From contig JAFQKO010000113.1 in NCBI GenBank assembly GCA_017396865.1, positions 1 through 14,613 of the forward strand: DNA of 14,613 nt, written 5' to 3'. Source of the DNA: Clostridia bacterium. GTDB lineage: Bacteria > Bacillota_A > Clostridia > Oscillospirales > QAKW01. Position numbers and translations under genes: made by a program. Of this stretch, positions 6,576-13,043 are shown one piece after another; position 1 is the stretch's first letter, and each line of letters starts with the position of its first letter. The notes below the pieces were generated by a model. The model saw nothing but the letters and a program-made list of their open reading frames with translations. It had not been told where the DNA came from and ran no database searches.

Positions 6576-7568
6576 ATGAAAAAAGTATTGGTATTAGGTG
6601 CAACCGGCGCGATGGGGCGGTATCTCGTTCCCGAGCTGGTGAAGCTGGGCTACGACGTAACGGGCGTGGGGCTGGAGGAGACCGCCCCTTGGAGCCATGC
6701 CCGCTATCTGAAAGGGGATGCCTTTGATAAGGACTTTTTGGAGACGTTGCTCCAAGAAAAATTCGACGGCATCGTCAACTTTATGAGCTACGGTCGGCAT
6801 GAGCTTGCCGACTACTACAAGCTGTTTTTGGACAACACCGACCACTATATCTTCCTCTCCTCCTGCCGCGTTTACGACGACAAGGAGCAGCCCATCAAGG
6901 AGACCTCACCCCGCCTTTGGGATTCCTCGGAGGATAAGGCACTGCTCGCCTCCCACGACTACTGCATCTATAAGGCGCAGAACGAGGATCTGCTGATGGC
7001 ATCCCCCTATGAGAATTTCACCATCGTTCGCCCCGCCACCACCTTTTCCACCGGGCGGCTGCAGCTTGTTACGCTGGAATTTAAGGACTGCGTTGCCCGC
7101 GCCCTGATGGGCAAAAAGGTGATTCTGCCGATTCAGGCCAAGGATAAGCCCGCCACCCTTTCCTGGGGCGGCGACGTAGCCAAAATGATCGCGCGGCTGC
7201 TCTTTAAAAAAGAAGCCATGCGGGAGGCCTATAACGTCTGCTCTGCCGAGTATCAGACCTGGGAGACCATCGCCGAATATTACCGCGAGCTGGTCGGTCT
7301 GGAGGCGGTTTGGGTGGATAAGGAGGATTATCTGCGCATCTTGAGCCCTGAGATCAAGCCGCACGTACGCTGGCAGTTGGAATATGCGCGGCTGTTCCGC
7401 CGCATCACCGACAACTCCAAGGTGCTGGCCGTAACGGGGCTGAAGCAGGAGGAGCTGACCCCGATGTATGAGGGGCTGAAATTCGAGATCGGCAACATCC
7501 CCAAGGACTATACCCCCGTTGATACCGAGATCGGTCTGCGGATGGATGCCTATTTGAAGGAGATGTAA
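6576..7568 (+). CDS. NAD-dependent epimerase/dehydratase, extended SDR (330 aa)
   Basis: Extended short-chain dehydrogenase fold. Nucleotide-binding motif LGATGAMG (7-14), serine-rich active-site strand FLSSCRVYD (93-101) and the catalytic pair YxxxK at Y129/K133 are all present, followed by IVRPATTFSTG (150-160). The family epimerises, dehydrates or oxidises sugars, often nucleotide-linked; the substrate cannot be told here. Start: ATG at 6576 with AAGGAG (6561-6566) nine bases upstream; an upstream in-frame ATG at 6483 lies inside the preceding gene, and its extra residues do not resemble the family. The stop is four bases before the next start. Working beside Gfo/Idh and MDR enzymes, it may take part in a multi-step keto-sugar route. 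Confidence 0.88.
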   Translation: MKKVLVLGATGAMGRYLVPELVKLGYDVTGVGLEETAPWSHARYLKGDAFDKDFLETLLQEKFDGIVNFMSYGRHELADYYKLFLDNTDHYIFLSSCRVYDDKEQPIKETSPRLWDSSEDKALLASHDYCIYKAQNEDLLMASPYENFTIVRPATTFSTGRLQLVTLEFKDCVARALMGKKVILPIQAKDKPATLSWGGDVAKMIARLLFKKEAMREAYNVCSAEYQTWETIAEYYRELVGLEAVWVDKEDYLRILSPEIKPHVRWQLEYARLFRRITDNSKVLAVTGLKQEELTPMYEGLKFEIGNIPKDYTPVDTEIGLRMDAYLKEM

Positions 7569-7572
7569 TACG

Positions 7573-8553
7573 ATGAAAGCAATGCTGGTAGACGAACGTC
7601 AAAACCTCGTTTGGTCGGAGGTTGCCGACCCCAAGCTCCAACCCGATGAGGTGTTGGTAAAGATCCATGCGGCGGCGCTCAACCGCGCCGACCTGCTCCA
7701 GCGGCAGGGCAAATACCCCTCGCCCGCAGGCTGTCCCCCGTGGATGGGGCTGGAAATTGCAGGACAAATAGTAGAAATCGGCTCAAATATTACAGATTGG
7801 AATATCGGAGACCGTGTTTGCGCCCTGTTGGGGGGCGGCGGCTATGCCGAATACGTGGCAGTCAAGCAGGATATGCTGATGCCCATCCCCAAGGGGCTCT
7901 CCATGGAGGAGGCCGCCGCTCTGCCCGAGGCCTTTGCCACCTCCTATCTCAATTTGTTTATCGAGGGGCATCTGCAGGCGGGGCAGACCGCCTTTATCCC
8001 CGCGGGCGCATCGGGGCTGGCCTCGGTGGCGATCCCCATGGCCAAGGCCTTCGGCGCACGGGTCATCACCTCGGTTTTAAGCGAGGAGCTGGCTGAGCGG
8101 ATCAAGCCGCTGGGGGCTGATCTCATCATCAATTCCTCCACCCAAAGCGTAGAGGAAATATTAAAGGCCGAGGAGGAGCGGGGCACCCCCGTTGCCGTTT
8201 CCATGGACTGCCTTTCGGGGGAGACCCTCGGCAGGAGCCTGCCCTATATGGCGCGGGGCGGCTATTGGATCGTCATCTCCACGCTGGCGGGGATCGAGAC
8301 CAACGTTCCGCTTCGCCCCCTGCTGACCAAGGGCTTGCATTTAGTAGGCTCTATGCTTCGCAACCGTACCCCTGAATTTAAGGCCTATATTTTAAGCGAG
8401 CTGGTGAAAAACGTCTGGCCGAAGCTTGAGAGCGGCGAGATCAAGCCCTCCATCTATAAGGTTCTGCCCATCGAGCAGGCGGAGCAGGCCCATGCCATTT
8501 TAGAGGCGGGCAACCATAACGGAAAGGTTGTGCTGCAGGTTGCAAAAGCATAA
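7573..8553 (+). CDS. Quinone-oxidoreductase-like MDR (zeta-crystallin/PIG3 type, 326 aa)
   Basis: A zinc-free MDR enzyme that usually reduces quinones or alpha,beta-unsaturated carbonyls with NAD(P)H. It shows the PIG3-type stretch NRADLLQRQGKYP (37-49), then MGLEIAGQIVEIG (58-70), IGDRVCALLGGGGYAEYV (78-95), and a nucleotide motif AGASGLAS (144-151) where the family more often has GGVG. No zinc-binding cysteines are at the expected places. In this operon it could reduce an enone formed by the dehydroquinase-like lyase, which is inference. AAGGAG (7557-7562) lies ten bases before the ATG. Its 3' end overlaps the likely start of the transporter gene. Confidence 0.9.
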   Translation: MKAMLVDERQNLVWSEVADPKLQPDEVLVKIHAAALNRADLLQRQGKYPSPAGCPPWMGLEIAGQIVEIGSNITDWNIGDRVCALLGGGGYAEYVAVKQDMLMPIPKGLSMEEAAALPEAFATSYLNLFIEGHLQAGQTAFIPAGASGLASVAIPMAKAFGARVITSVLSEELAERIKPLGADLIINSSTQSVEEILKAEEERGTPVAVSMDCLSGETLGRSLPYMARGGYWIVISTLAGIETNVPLRPLLTKGLHLVGSMLRNRTPEFKAYILSELVKNVWPKLESGEIKPSIYKVLPIEQAEQAHAILEAGNHNGKVVLQVAKA

Positions 8554-9439
8554 AACGCTCCTTTGCAGCCTCTTGGTCATGCTGCTTTGGGGCTTACTGT
8601 TTCCCACGGTGAAGCTGGGCTATCGGGTGTTCGGCATCGGAGAAACGGGCGATATCCTGCTCTTTGCGGGGGTGCGATTTTTGGTCTGCGGGCTGGTGAT
8701 CACCGCCTTTGCGCTGCTGCGCAACCCCGCCGCCCTGCGGCCGCTCAAAAAATGCTGGCCGTGGGTGCTGCTGGCGGGTCTTTTTGCCATCATCCTGCAT
8801 TATAGCTGCACCTATCTCGGGCTCAGCCTGACCGACGGCTCCAAAACCGCCATCTTAAAACAGCTCGGGGCGGTATTTTATATCTGCTTTTCCGCCCTCT
8901 TTTTCCCCGAGGATAAGCTGACGTGGCGCAAGCTTTTGGGGCTTGCCTTGGGGCTTTCGGGCATCCTTGCCATCAATACGGGTGCGGCGGGCCTTTCCAT
9001 ATCGGTCGGCGATCTGCTGATCATCGCCGCCTCCTTTTGCACCGTCTTTTCCAACGTGGTGAGCAAAAAGGTGTTTCGGGTGGCCGAGCCGCTCATCACC
9101 ACCGGCATCTCCCAGCTTTTCGGTGGGATCGTTTTGCTGGGGGTGGGGCTGCTTGCAGGCGGCAAGCCTGCGGCGGTATTGCCCGCAACCGCCGATCAAT
9201 TCGGCATTTTCGGGCTGATCGTGGCCGCCTCGGCGGTCAGCTATTGCCTCTGGTTTCTCATTGTGCAAAGGGAGAACCTTTCGGGGCTGTTTATCGTGAA
9301 GTTTATCGAGCCACTCTTTGCAGCCCTCTTTGCATGGCTGCTTTTGGGCGAGGACATTTTCAAACTGCAATATCCGATCGCCCTTCTTCTGATCACCGCA
9401 GGGGTTGCGATCGGCAAAAAAAGTCAAGGAGAAAGTTGA
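8540..9439 (+). CDS. DMT superfamily (EamA) transporter (about 299 aa)
   Basis: A polytopic membrane protein with about ten hydrophobic helices arranged as two EamA repeats, starting with the typical LLVMLLWGLLFPTVKLGY and containing the repeat-end helix DGSKTAILKQLGAVFYICF. The last residues are KKSQGES. DMT carriers move metabolites such as amino acids, sugars or nucleotide sugars, in either direction. Start is uncertain: there is no good ATG at the N-terminus. TTG at 8540 has GGAAAGG 12 bases upstream; TTG at 8528 has that motif directly abutting it; ATG at 8579 would cut into the first helix. It overlaps the previous gene by 14 bases. Its stop codon lies in the loop of the operon terminator. 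Confidence 0.85.
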   Translation: MQKHKTLLCSLLVMLLWGLLFPTVKLGYRVFGIGETGDILLFAGVRFLVCGLVITAFALLRNPAALRPLKKCWPWVLLAGLFAIILHYSCTYLGLSLTDGSKTAILKQLGAVFYICFSALFFPEDKLTWRKLLGLALGLSGILAINTGAAGLSISVGDLLIIAASFCTVFSNVVSKKVFRVAEPLITTGISQLFGGIVLLGVGLLAGGKPAAVLPATADQFGIFGLIVAASAVSYCLWFLIVQRENLSGLFIVKFIEPLFAALFAWLLLGEDIFKLQYPIALLLITAGVAIGKKSQGES

Positions 9440-9460
9440 GACTTTCTCCTTGACTTTTTC
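9418..9460 (+). terminator. Terminator of the oxidoreductase operon, overlapping the transporter stop
   Basis: A perfect 19-bp stem (9418-9436 with 9441-9459) and a four-base loop TGAG, closing with five Ts. The core GC-containing stem is about 15 bp. The transporter stop TGA (9437-9439) is exactly in the loop, so the left arm encodes the protein's C-terminus. The right arm also contains the -35 of the next promoter. Confidence 0.9.
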
Positions 9461-9478
9461 ATTCTTTTGGTATATCAT
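9450..9478 (+). promoter_or_regulatory. Promoter of the ATP synthase operon
   Basis: -35 TTGACT (9450-9455, five of six), 17-base spacer, -10 TATCAT (9473-9478, five of six). The -35 is built into the right arm of the upstream terminator. The predicted start is near 9485, giving a leader of about 80 bases to the leader ORF and 120 to atpB. Confidence 0.7.
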
Positions 9479-9507
9479 AATGTCGCAATTAGACCAAGCT
9501 TTAAACG

Positions 9508-9545
9508 ACGCACCGTAGCGCCTTGCCTACGTGCGTTTTTTATTT
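9508..9545 (+). terminator. Terminator-like hairpin in the atp leader (candidate attenuator)
   Basis: Arms ACGCAC-C-GTAG (9508-9518) and CTAC-GTGCGT (9527-9536) pair with one bulged C and an eight-base loop, followed by TTTTTT-A-TTTT. It stands between the only visible promoter and the atp genes, and no other promoter fits in the 20 bases after it, so atp transcription from this promoter must read through it. No competing antiterminator helix is evident to me. Confidence 0.65.
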
Positions 9546-9563
9546 TCAAAAGGAGATGGGAGC

Positions 9564-9608
9564 ATGTTACAAGCAACAAACCGAGGAGGTGCGAAAACCC
9601 CGACATGA
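9564..9608 (+). CDS. 14-codon leader ORF coupled to atpB
   Basis: A short ORF, product [14 protein letters not shown], with a good ribosome site AAGGAG (9550-9555) eight bases before its ATG. Its TGA overlaps the atpB ATG (ACATGA). The only strong ribosome site for atpB, GGAGGTG (9585-9591), lies inside this ORF and 13 bases before the atpB ATG, rather far, so translation of atpB may depend on coupling. It has no similarity I recognise and could be chance. Confidence 0.4.
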   Translation: MLQATNRGGAKTPT

Positions 9609-10411
9609 AAAAGCAAACCAAAAAAACAGCCATCATCCTGTTTGCCGTTGCCGCCATCGTGCTGATGGTTGCAACCATCATCGTGAAGGCGCCGAGCGAG
9701 CATGGCGCGATCGGTGAGGTGATGAAGGATGCGGTATTGCACGAATCGGATCAGATCAGCCTCTTTGGGCTGATGGAGGTCAATCCCGGGTTGATCGCCG
9801 CCTTTACCGTAACGGGGATCTTCCTCGTTTTGGCGCTGATCCTGCGGATCTTCGTGATCCCCCGCTTCAAGCTGATTCCCGGCAAGCTGCAGGCGGCGCT
9901 GGAGCTGGCGGTGGGCTATTTCGATCACCTTGCCAAATCCAACAGCCCCCATCGCAATCAATTCCTCGGCGGCTACGTCTTTGTGGCGGGTGCCTACATC
10001 TTTGTCGGCACCGTCTTCGAGCTGTTTGGCCTGCAGGCGGTCACCGTCCACGGCCATTCCGTCTCATTGCCCGCCCCGCTGGCCGATATCAACGGCGCCA
10101 TTATGATGGGTGTTTTATCCTACCTGGTCATCCTCTCGGGCGGTATCGCCGAGAACAAGCTCAAGGGCGTAGGAAAAACGCTGAAGGAATTTTCTCTGCC
10201 CATTTCGATGAGCTTTCGTTTGTTCGGCGCGCTTCTGAGCGGCGCGCTGGTCACCGAGATGGTGTATCACTACTTAGCGCTCAGCTACGGACTCCCCGTG
10301 CTGGTGGGTGTTTTGTTCACCCTGCTGCACGCGCTGATCCAAGCCTACGTTCTCACAATGCTGACGGCGTTGTTCTACGGAGAGGTCTCCGAGCCGTCCC
10401 ACAAAAAATAA
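9605..10411 (+). CDS. atpB: F-type ATP synthase subunit a (268 aa)
   Basis: Membrane subunit of Fo that forms the two ion half-channels beside the c-ring. An N-terminal helix (about 8-27) is followed by the helices of the a fold. The essential arginine is R205 in [12 protein letters not shown] (202-213), and the C-terminal helix has [17 protein letters not shown] (244-260) with Q246. After the arginine, the family usually reads RLFGN..AGE; here the Asn is A209 and the Glu A214, with a glutamate appearing at E218. Start: the ATG at 9605 gives the expected length; a longer in-frame reading from 9467 has a basic, unrelated N-terminus running through the leader hairpin and is rejected. First main gene of the operon; no atpI precedes it. 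A 31-base gap leads to atpE. Confidence 0.95.
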   Translation: MKKQTKKTAIILFAVAAIVLMVATIIVKAPSEHGAIGEVMKDAVLHESDQISLFGLMEVNPGLIAAFTVTGIFLVLALILRIFVIPRFKLIPGKLQAALELAVGYFDHLAKSNSPHRNQFLGGYVFVAGAYIFVGTVFELFGLQAVTVHGHSVSLPAPLADINGAIMMGVLSYLVILSGGIAENKLKGVGKTLKEFSLPISMSFRLFGALLSGALVTEMVYHYLALSYGLPVLVGVLFTLLHALIQAYVLTMLTALFYGEVSEPSHKK

Positions 10412-10442
10412 TGTAAAAAAGATGTTTTGGAGGAATTTAAAA

Positions 10443-10820
10443 ATGAAAAAGAGTTTAAAAGGTATTCTGACTGTTCTGACTTTGGTCATTTTGCTGCTGG
10501 CTATCGCCATCCCCGTTCTGGCCGCCGTTCCCGCAGAGGCGCCCGAGGCTGCCGCCGCGGCCGAGGAGGCCGTTGCGGCGCAGGTCGACAGCGGTCTGCT
10601 TTCCAACAAGGCATGGGCCGCCGCCATCGTGGTTGGCCTTGCGGCCGCCGCAGGTGCTTTCGGCATGGCTTGGGCGATCTCCAAGTCGGTGGACGGCATT
10701 GCCCGCCAGCCGGAGGCTGAGGGCTCTATCCGCACCACCTTGATGCTGGGCCTTGTTTTCGTTGAAACCGCCATCATCTATGCGCTGGTTGTTGCCATCT
10801 TGATTATCTTTGTTCTGTAA
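10443..10820 (+). CDS. atpE: F-type ATP synthase subunit c with N-terminal extension (125 aa)
   Basis: Proteolipid of the rotor ring. The core (about 52-125) is a normal two-helix hairpin: first helix about 57-80, loop ARQPEAEG (87-94) and second helix with the ion-binding E108 in FVETAIIY. Ahead of it is an unusual extension: KKSLKG, a hydrophobic stretch (8-28, ending PVLAA) and an acidic Ala-rich linker (29-50), which looks like a cleavable signal peptide. The usual GxGxGxG of the first helix is largely alanine (about residues 67-76). The Na+-ligand glutamine of Ilyobacter-type c subunits aligns with M75, while the residue after the glutamate is T109, so ion type is ambiguous. Start: ATG with GGAGG (10429-10433) nine bases upstream; an in-frame ATG at 10422 is rejected because it precedes that site. 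Confidence 0.95.
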   Translation: MKKSLKGILTVLTLVILLLAIAIPVLAAVPAEAPEAAAAAEEAVAAQVDSGLLSNKAWAAAIVVGLAAAAGAFGMAWAISKSVDGIARQPEAEGSIRTTLMLGLVFVETAIIYALVVAILIIFVL

Positions 10821-10836
10821 GGAAGGGTGACGCATC

Positions 10837-11325
10837 ATGCCGCTTAACATTGATTGGCAGCAGATCTTATTGCATCTGCTGAACTTCACCCTCCTTTTCG
10901 GAATTTTATATTTTCTGCTTTATAAGCCCGTGAAGGACTTTATGGACAAGCGGGTTCAGCACTATCAGGAGCTGGACGAGCAGGCCAAAGAGGCCCTTGC
11001 CGCCGCTGAAGCGGCCCGCACCGAGCAGCAGCAAAAGCTTGCCGCCGCCGACGACGAGATCGCCGCCATGAAGGATGCCGCCCGCTCCGAGCTGAACCAT
11101 GCCCTTGCCGAGCGCAAGGAGCAGGCCGAGGAGGAGGCACAAAAGATCCTCGATGCCGCCAAGGCCGCTGCGCAGAGAGAGCAGCAAAAGGCGGTGACGC
11201 AGGCGCAGGAGGAGATCACCGCAATGGTGACCGATGCCACCGAAAAGATCCTCTCCTCCGATGATCCGTCCGATGCCTTCGATCGGTTCCTGGCGCAGGC
11301 GCAAGAGGGCGTAAGCCATGAGTAA
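10837..11325 (+). CDS. atpF: F-type ATP synthase subunit b (162 aa)
   Basis: Peripheral-stalk subunit. A single N-terminal membrane helix (about 9-29, LLHLLNFTLLFGILYFLLY) is followed by KPVKDFMDKRV and a long charged Ala/Glu/Lys-rich coiled coil (about 35-140), ending near EKILSSDDPSDAF. Length is normal for bacterial b, and there is only one b gene, as expected for a homodimer. In other bacteria the b C-terminus binds the delta C-terminal domain; here that partner domain is on the next protein. The 3' end overlaps the next gene by eight bases (ATGAGTAA), indicating translational coupling. AAGGAAGGGTGA lies just upstream of the ATG. Confidence 0.95.
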   Translation: MPLNIDWQQILLHLLNFTLLFGILYFLLYKPVKDFMDKRVQHYQELDEQAKEALAAAEAARTEQQQKLAAADDEIAAMKDAARSELNHALAERKEQAEEEAQKILDAAKAAAQREQQKAVTQAQEEITAMVTDATEKILSSDDPSDAFDRFLAQAQEGVSHE

Positions 11326-13039
11326 GACCGCTTTTTTATATTCCAAGCTTGCTCCGAGCGCAAAGCAGGAGCAGGGCTTTTCGGAATTTCTTTCCAAAAA
11401 ATACGGCGAGGAGATCACCCTTTGCTGGCAGCAGGACGAAACCCTCGGTGGCGGCTTTCGGTTGGAGGTCGGCACCGAGGTCTACGACTGGTCCGCAAGC
11501 GGCCTGCTGCTGCAATTAAAGGACTCCCTTGCCGCACTTAAGAAAACAGAAGGCAGCATTATTCCGCTGCTGAAGGATACCATCTCTGGCTGGACCCCCA
11601 AGGCTTTGGCCCACGAGGTGGGCACGGTGCGCACCGTCGGCGACGGAATTGCTACCGTTTCGGGGCTGGAGAACGCCGTTTACGGCGAAATTCTGCTCTT
11701 TTCCTCCGGAATTCGCGGGATGGTGCAGGAGCTGCGGCGGGATGAGATCGGCTGCATTTTGTTTGATACCGACGATACCGTTTGCGAGGGCAGCACCGTC
11801 CGCCGTACCAACAAGGCCGCAGGCATTCCCGTGGGGGATGGGTTTATCGGCCGCGTGGTCAATGCGTTGGGCGATCCCATCGACGGCCAAGGCGAGATTT
11901 TGGCGGAGGGCTACCGCCCCATCGAGCATCCCGCTCCCGGCATCATCGACCGTCAGCCGGTGGATACCCCCCTGGAAACAGGGCTTCTTTCCATCGATTC
12001 CATGTTCCCCATCGGCCGCGGCCAGCGTGAGCTGATCATCGGCGACCGCCAGACCGGCAAGACGGCCATCGCCGTCGACACCATCCTCAACCAAAAGGGG
12101 AAGAACGTCATCTGCATCTACGTGGCGATCGGCCAAAAGGTCGGCTCGGTGGCGCAGCTTGCTCGGAATCTGAAGGCGCACGGCGCGATGGAGTATACCG
12201 TCATTGTGAACGCCTCGGCCGGAGAGCCCGCGCCGATGCAGTATATCGCCCCCTATGCGGGCTGCGCCTTGGGCGAGCATTTTATGGAGCAGGGCAAGGA
12301 CGTGCTCATCGTCTACGACGATCTTTCCAAGCACGCCATTGCCTACCGCTCCCTGAGCCTCCTTTTGGAGCGCTCCCCCGGCCGCGAGGCCTATCCCGGC
12401 GACGTGTTCTATCTCCACTCCCGCCTTTTGGAGCGGTCGGCGCACCTGAGTGAGGAGCGAGGCGGCGGCAGCATGACCGCCCTGCCCATCGTGGAGACCC
12501 AAGCGGGCGACGTTTCGGCCTATATCCCCACCAACATCATCTCCATCACCGACGGCCAGATCTTTTTGGAAAGCGATCTCTTCTTCGTCGGCCAGCGGCC
12601 CGCGGTCAACGTCGGCCTTTCGGTCTCCCGCGTGGGCGGCGATGCCCAAACCAAGGCAATGAAAAAGGCGGCGGGCGCCATCCGCTTGGAGCTGGCGCAG
12701 TATCGCGAGATGGAGGTCTTTACCCAGTTTGCAAGCGATCTGGATGAAACCACACGGCGGCAGCTCACCTACGGCCAAAGCCTGATGCAGGTGCTCCGCC
12801 AGGATCAATTTCAACCCTATCGGCAATATGAGCAGGTCATCATCCTCGTTGTGACCCTCCACCATCTTTTGCAGGAGCTCCCCGCCGCGCAGGTGCGCGC
12901 CGTGATGCAGGAGCTGCTCCGCCACTTTGAAGAGCAGCACCCCGCGCTTTTGGAGGAGCTGGAGCAAAGCGGCGTGCTGGAGGATGATTGCAAGGAAAAG
13001 ATCCTGAGTATAGCGCAGAATTATCTGCAGAAGCGGTGA
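11318..13039 (+). CDS. atpA: Fused delta C-terminal domain-alpha subunit of F-type ATP synthase (573 aa)
   Basis: Residues about 77-573 are a complete alpha subunit: N-terminal helix SIIPLLKDTISGW (80-92), beta-barrel start VGTVRTVGDGIATVSGLE (101-118), Walker A GDRQTGKT (242-249), Walker B VLIVYDD (329-335), and PAVNVGLSVSRVGG (428-441) with the arginine finger R438. Normal alpha is about 500 aa; the extra 72 or so residues are not random. They match the C-terminal domain of delta/OSCP: FSEFLSKKYGEEITL (21-35), TLGGGFRLEVGTEVYDWSA (42-60), then LLLQLKDSL (63-71), equivalent to the family's LIGGFxxxIGDxVxDGSxxxxLxxL. No separate atpH exists between atpF and this gene, where it normally is, and there is no room for one. 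The delta N-terminal helical bundle is absent. The coding frame is intact, so this is not a visible frameshift. Confidence 0.9.
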   Translation: MSKTAFLYSKLAPSAKQEQGFSEFLSKKYGEEITLCWQQDETLGGGFRLEVGTEVYDWSASGLLLQLKDSLAALKKTEGSIIPLLKDTISGWTPKALAHEVGTVRTVGDGIATVSGLENAVYGEILLFSSGIRGMVQELRRDEIGCILFDTDDTVCEGSTVRRTNKAAGIPVGDGFIGRVVNALGDPIDGQGEILAEGYRPIEHPAPGIIDRQPVDTPLETGLLSIDSMFPIGRGQRELIIGDRQTGKTAIAVDTILNQKGKNVICIYVAIGQKVGSVAQLARNLKAHGAMEYTVIVNASAGEPAPMQYIAPYAGCALGEHFMEQGKDVLIVYDDLSKHAIAYRSLSLLLERSPGREAYPGDVFYLHSRLLERSAHLSEERGGGSMTALPIVETQAGDVSAYIPTNIISITDGQIFLESDLFFVGQRPAVNVGLSVSRVGGDAQTKAMKKAAGAIRLELAQYREMEVFTQFASDLDETTRRQLTYGQSLMQVLRQDQFQPYRQYEQVIILVVTLHHLLQELPAAQVRAVMQELLRHFEEQHPALLEELEQSGVLEDDCKEKILSIAQNYLQKR

Positions 13040-13043
13040 CGAA

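Noticed and set aside
5564..6577. A long minus-strand frame opposite the Gfo/Idh gene
   Set aside because: Antisense shadow of a well-supported gene; no ribosome site and no family resemblance.
7573..9439. Horizontal transfer of the middle operon
   Set aside because: By eye its base composition and codon style match the neighbouring ATP synthase genes; there are no flanking repeats, integrase or tRNA. Only the RAYT fragment at the far left points to mobile DNA.
9467..9604. A 46-residue N-terminal extension of subunit a
   Set aside because: It would run through the leader hairpin and starts within the promoter's -10 region; ATG at 9605 gives the family length.
11318..11550. The extra N-terminus of alpha as a wrong start or a frameshifted intact atpH
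   Set aside because: No suitable start lies near the normal alpha N-terminus, the extension matches the delta C-domain in frame, and the eight-base overlap with atpF leaves no room for the rest of delta.
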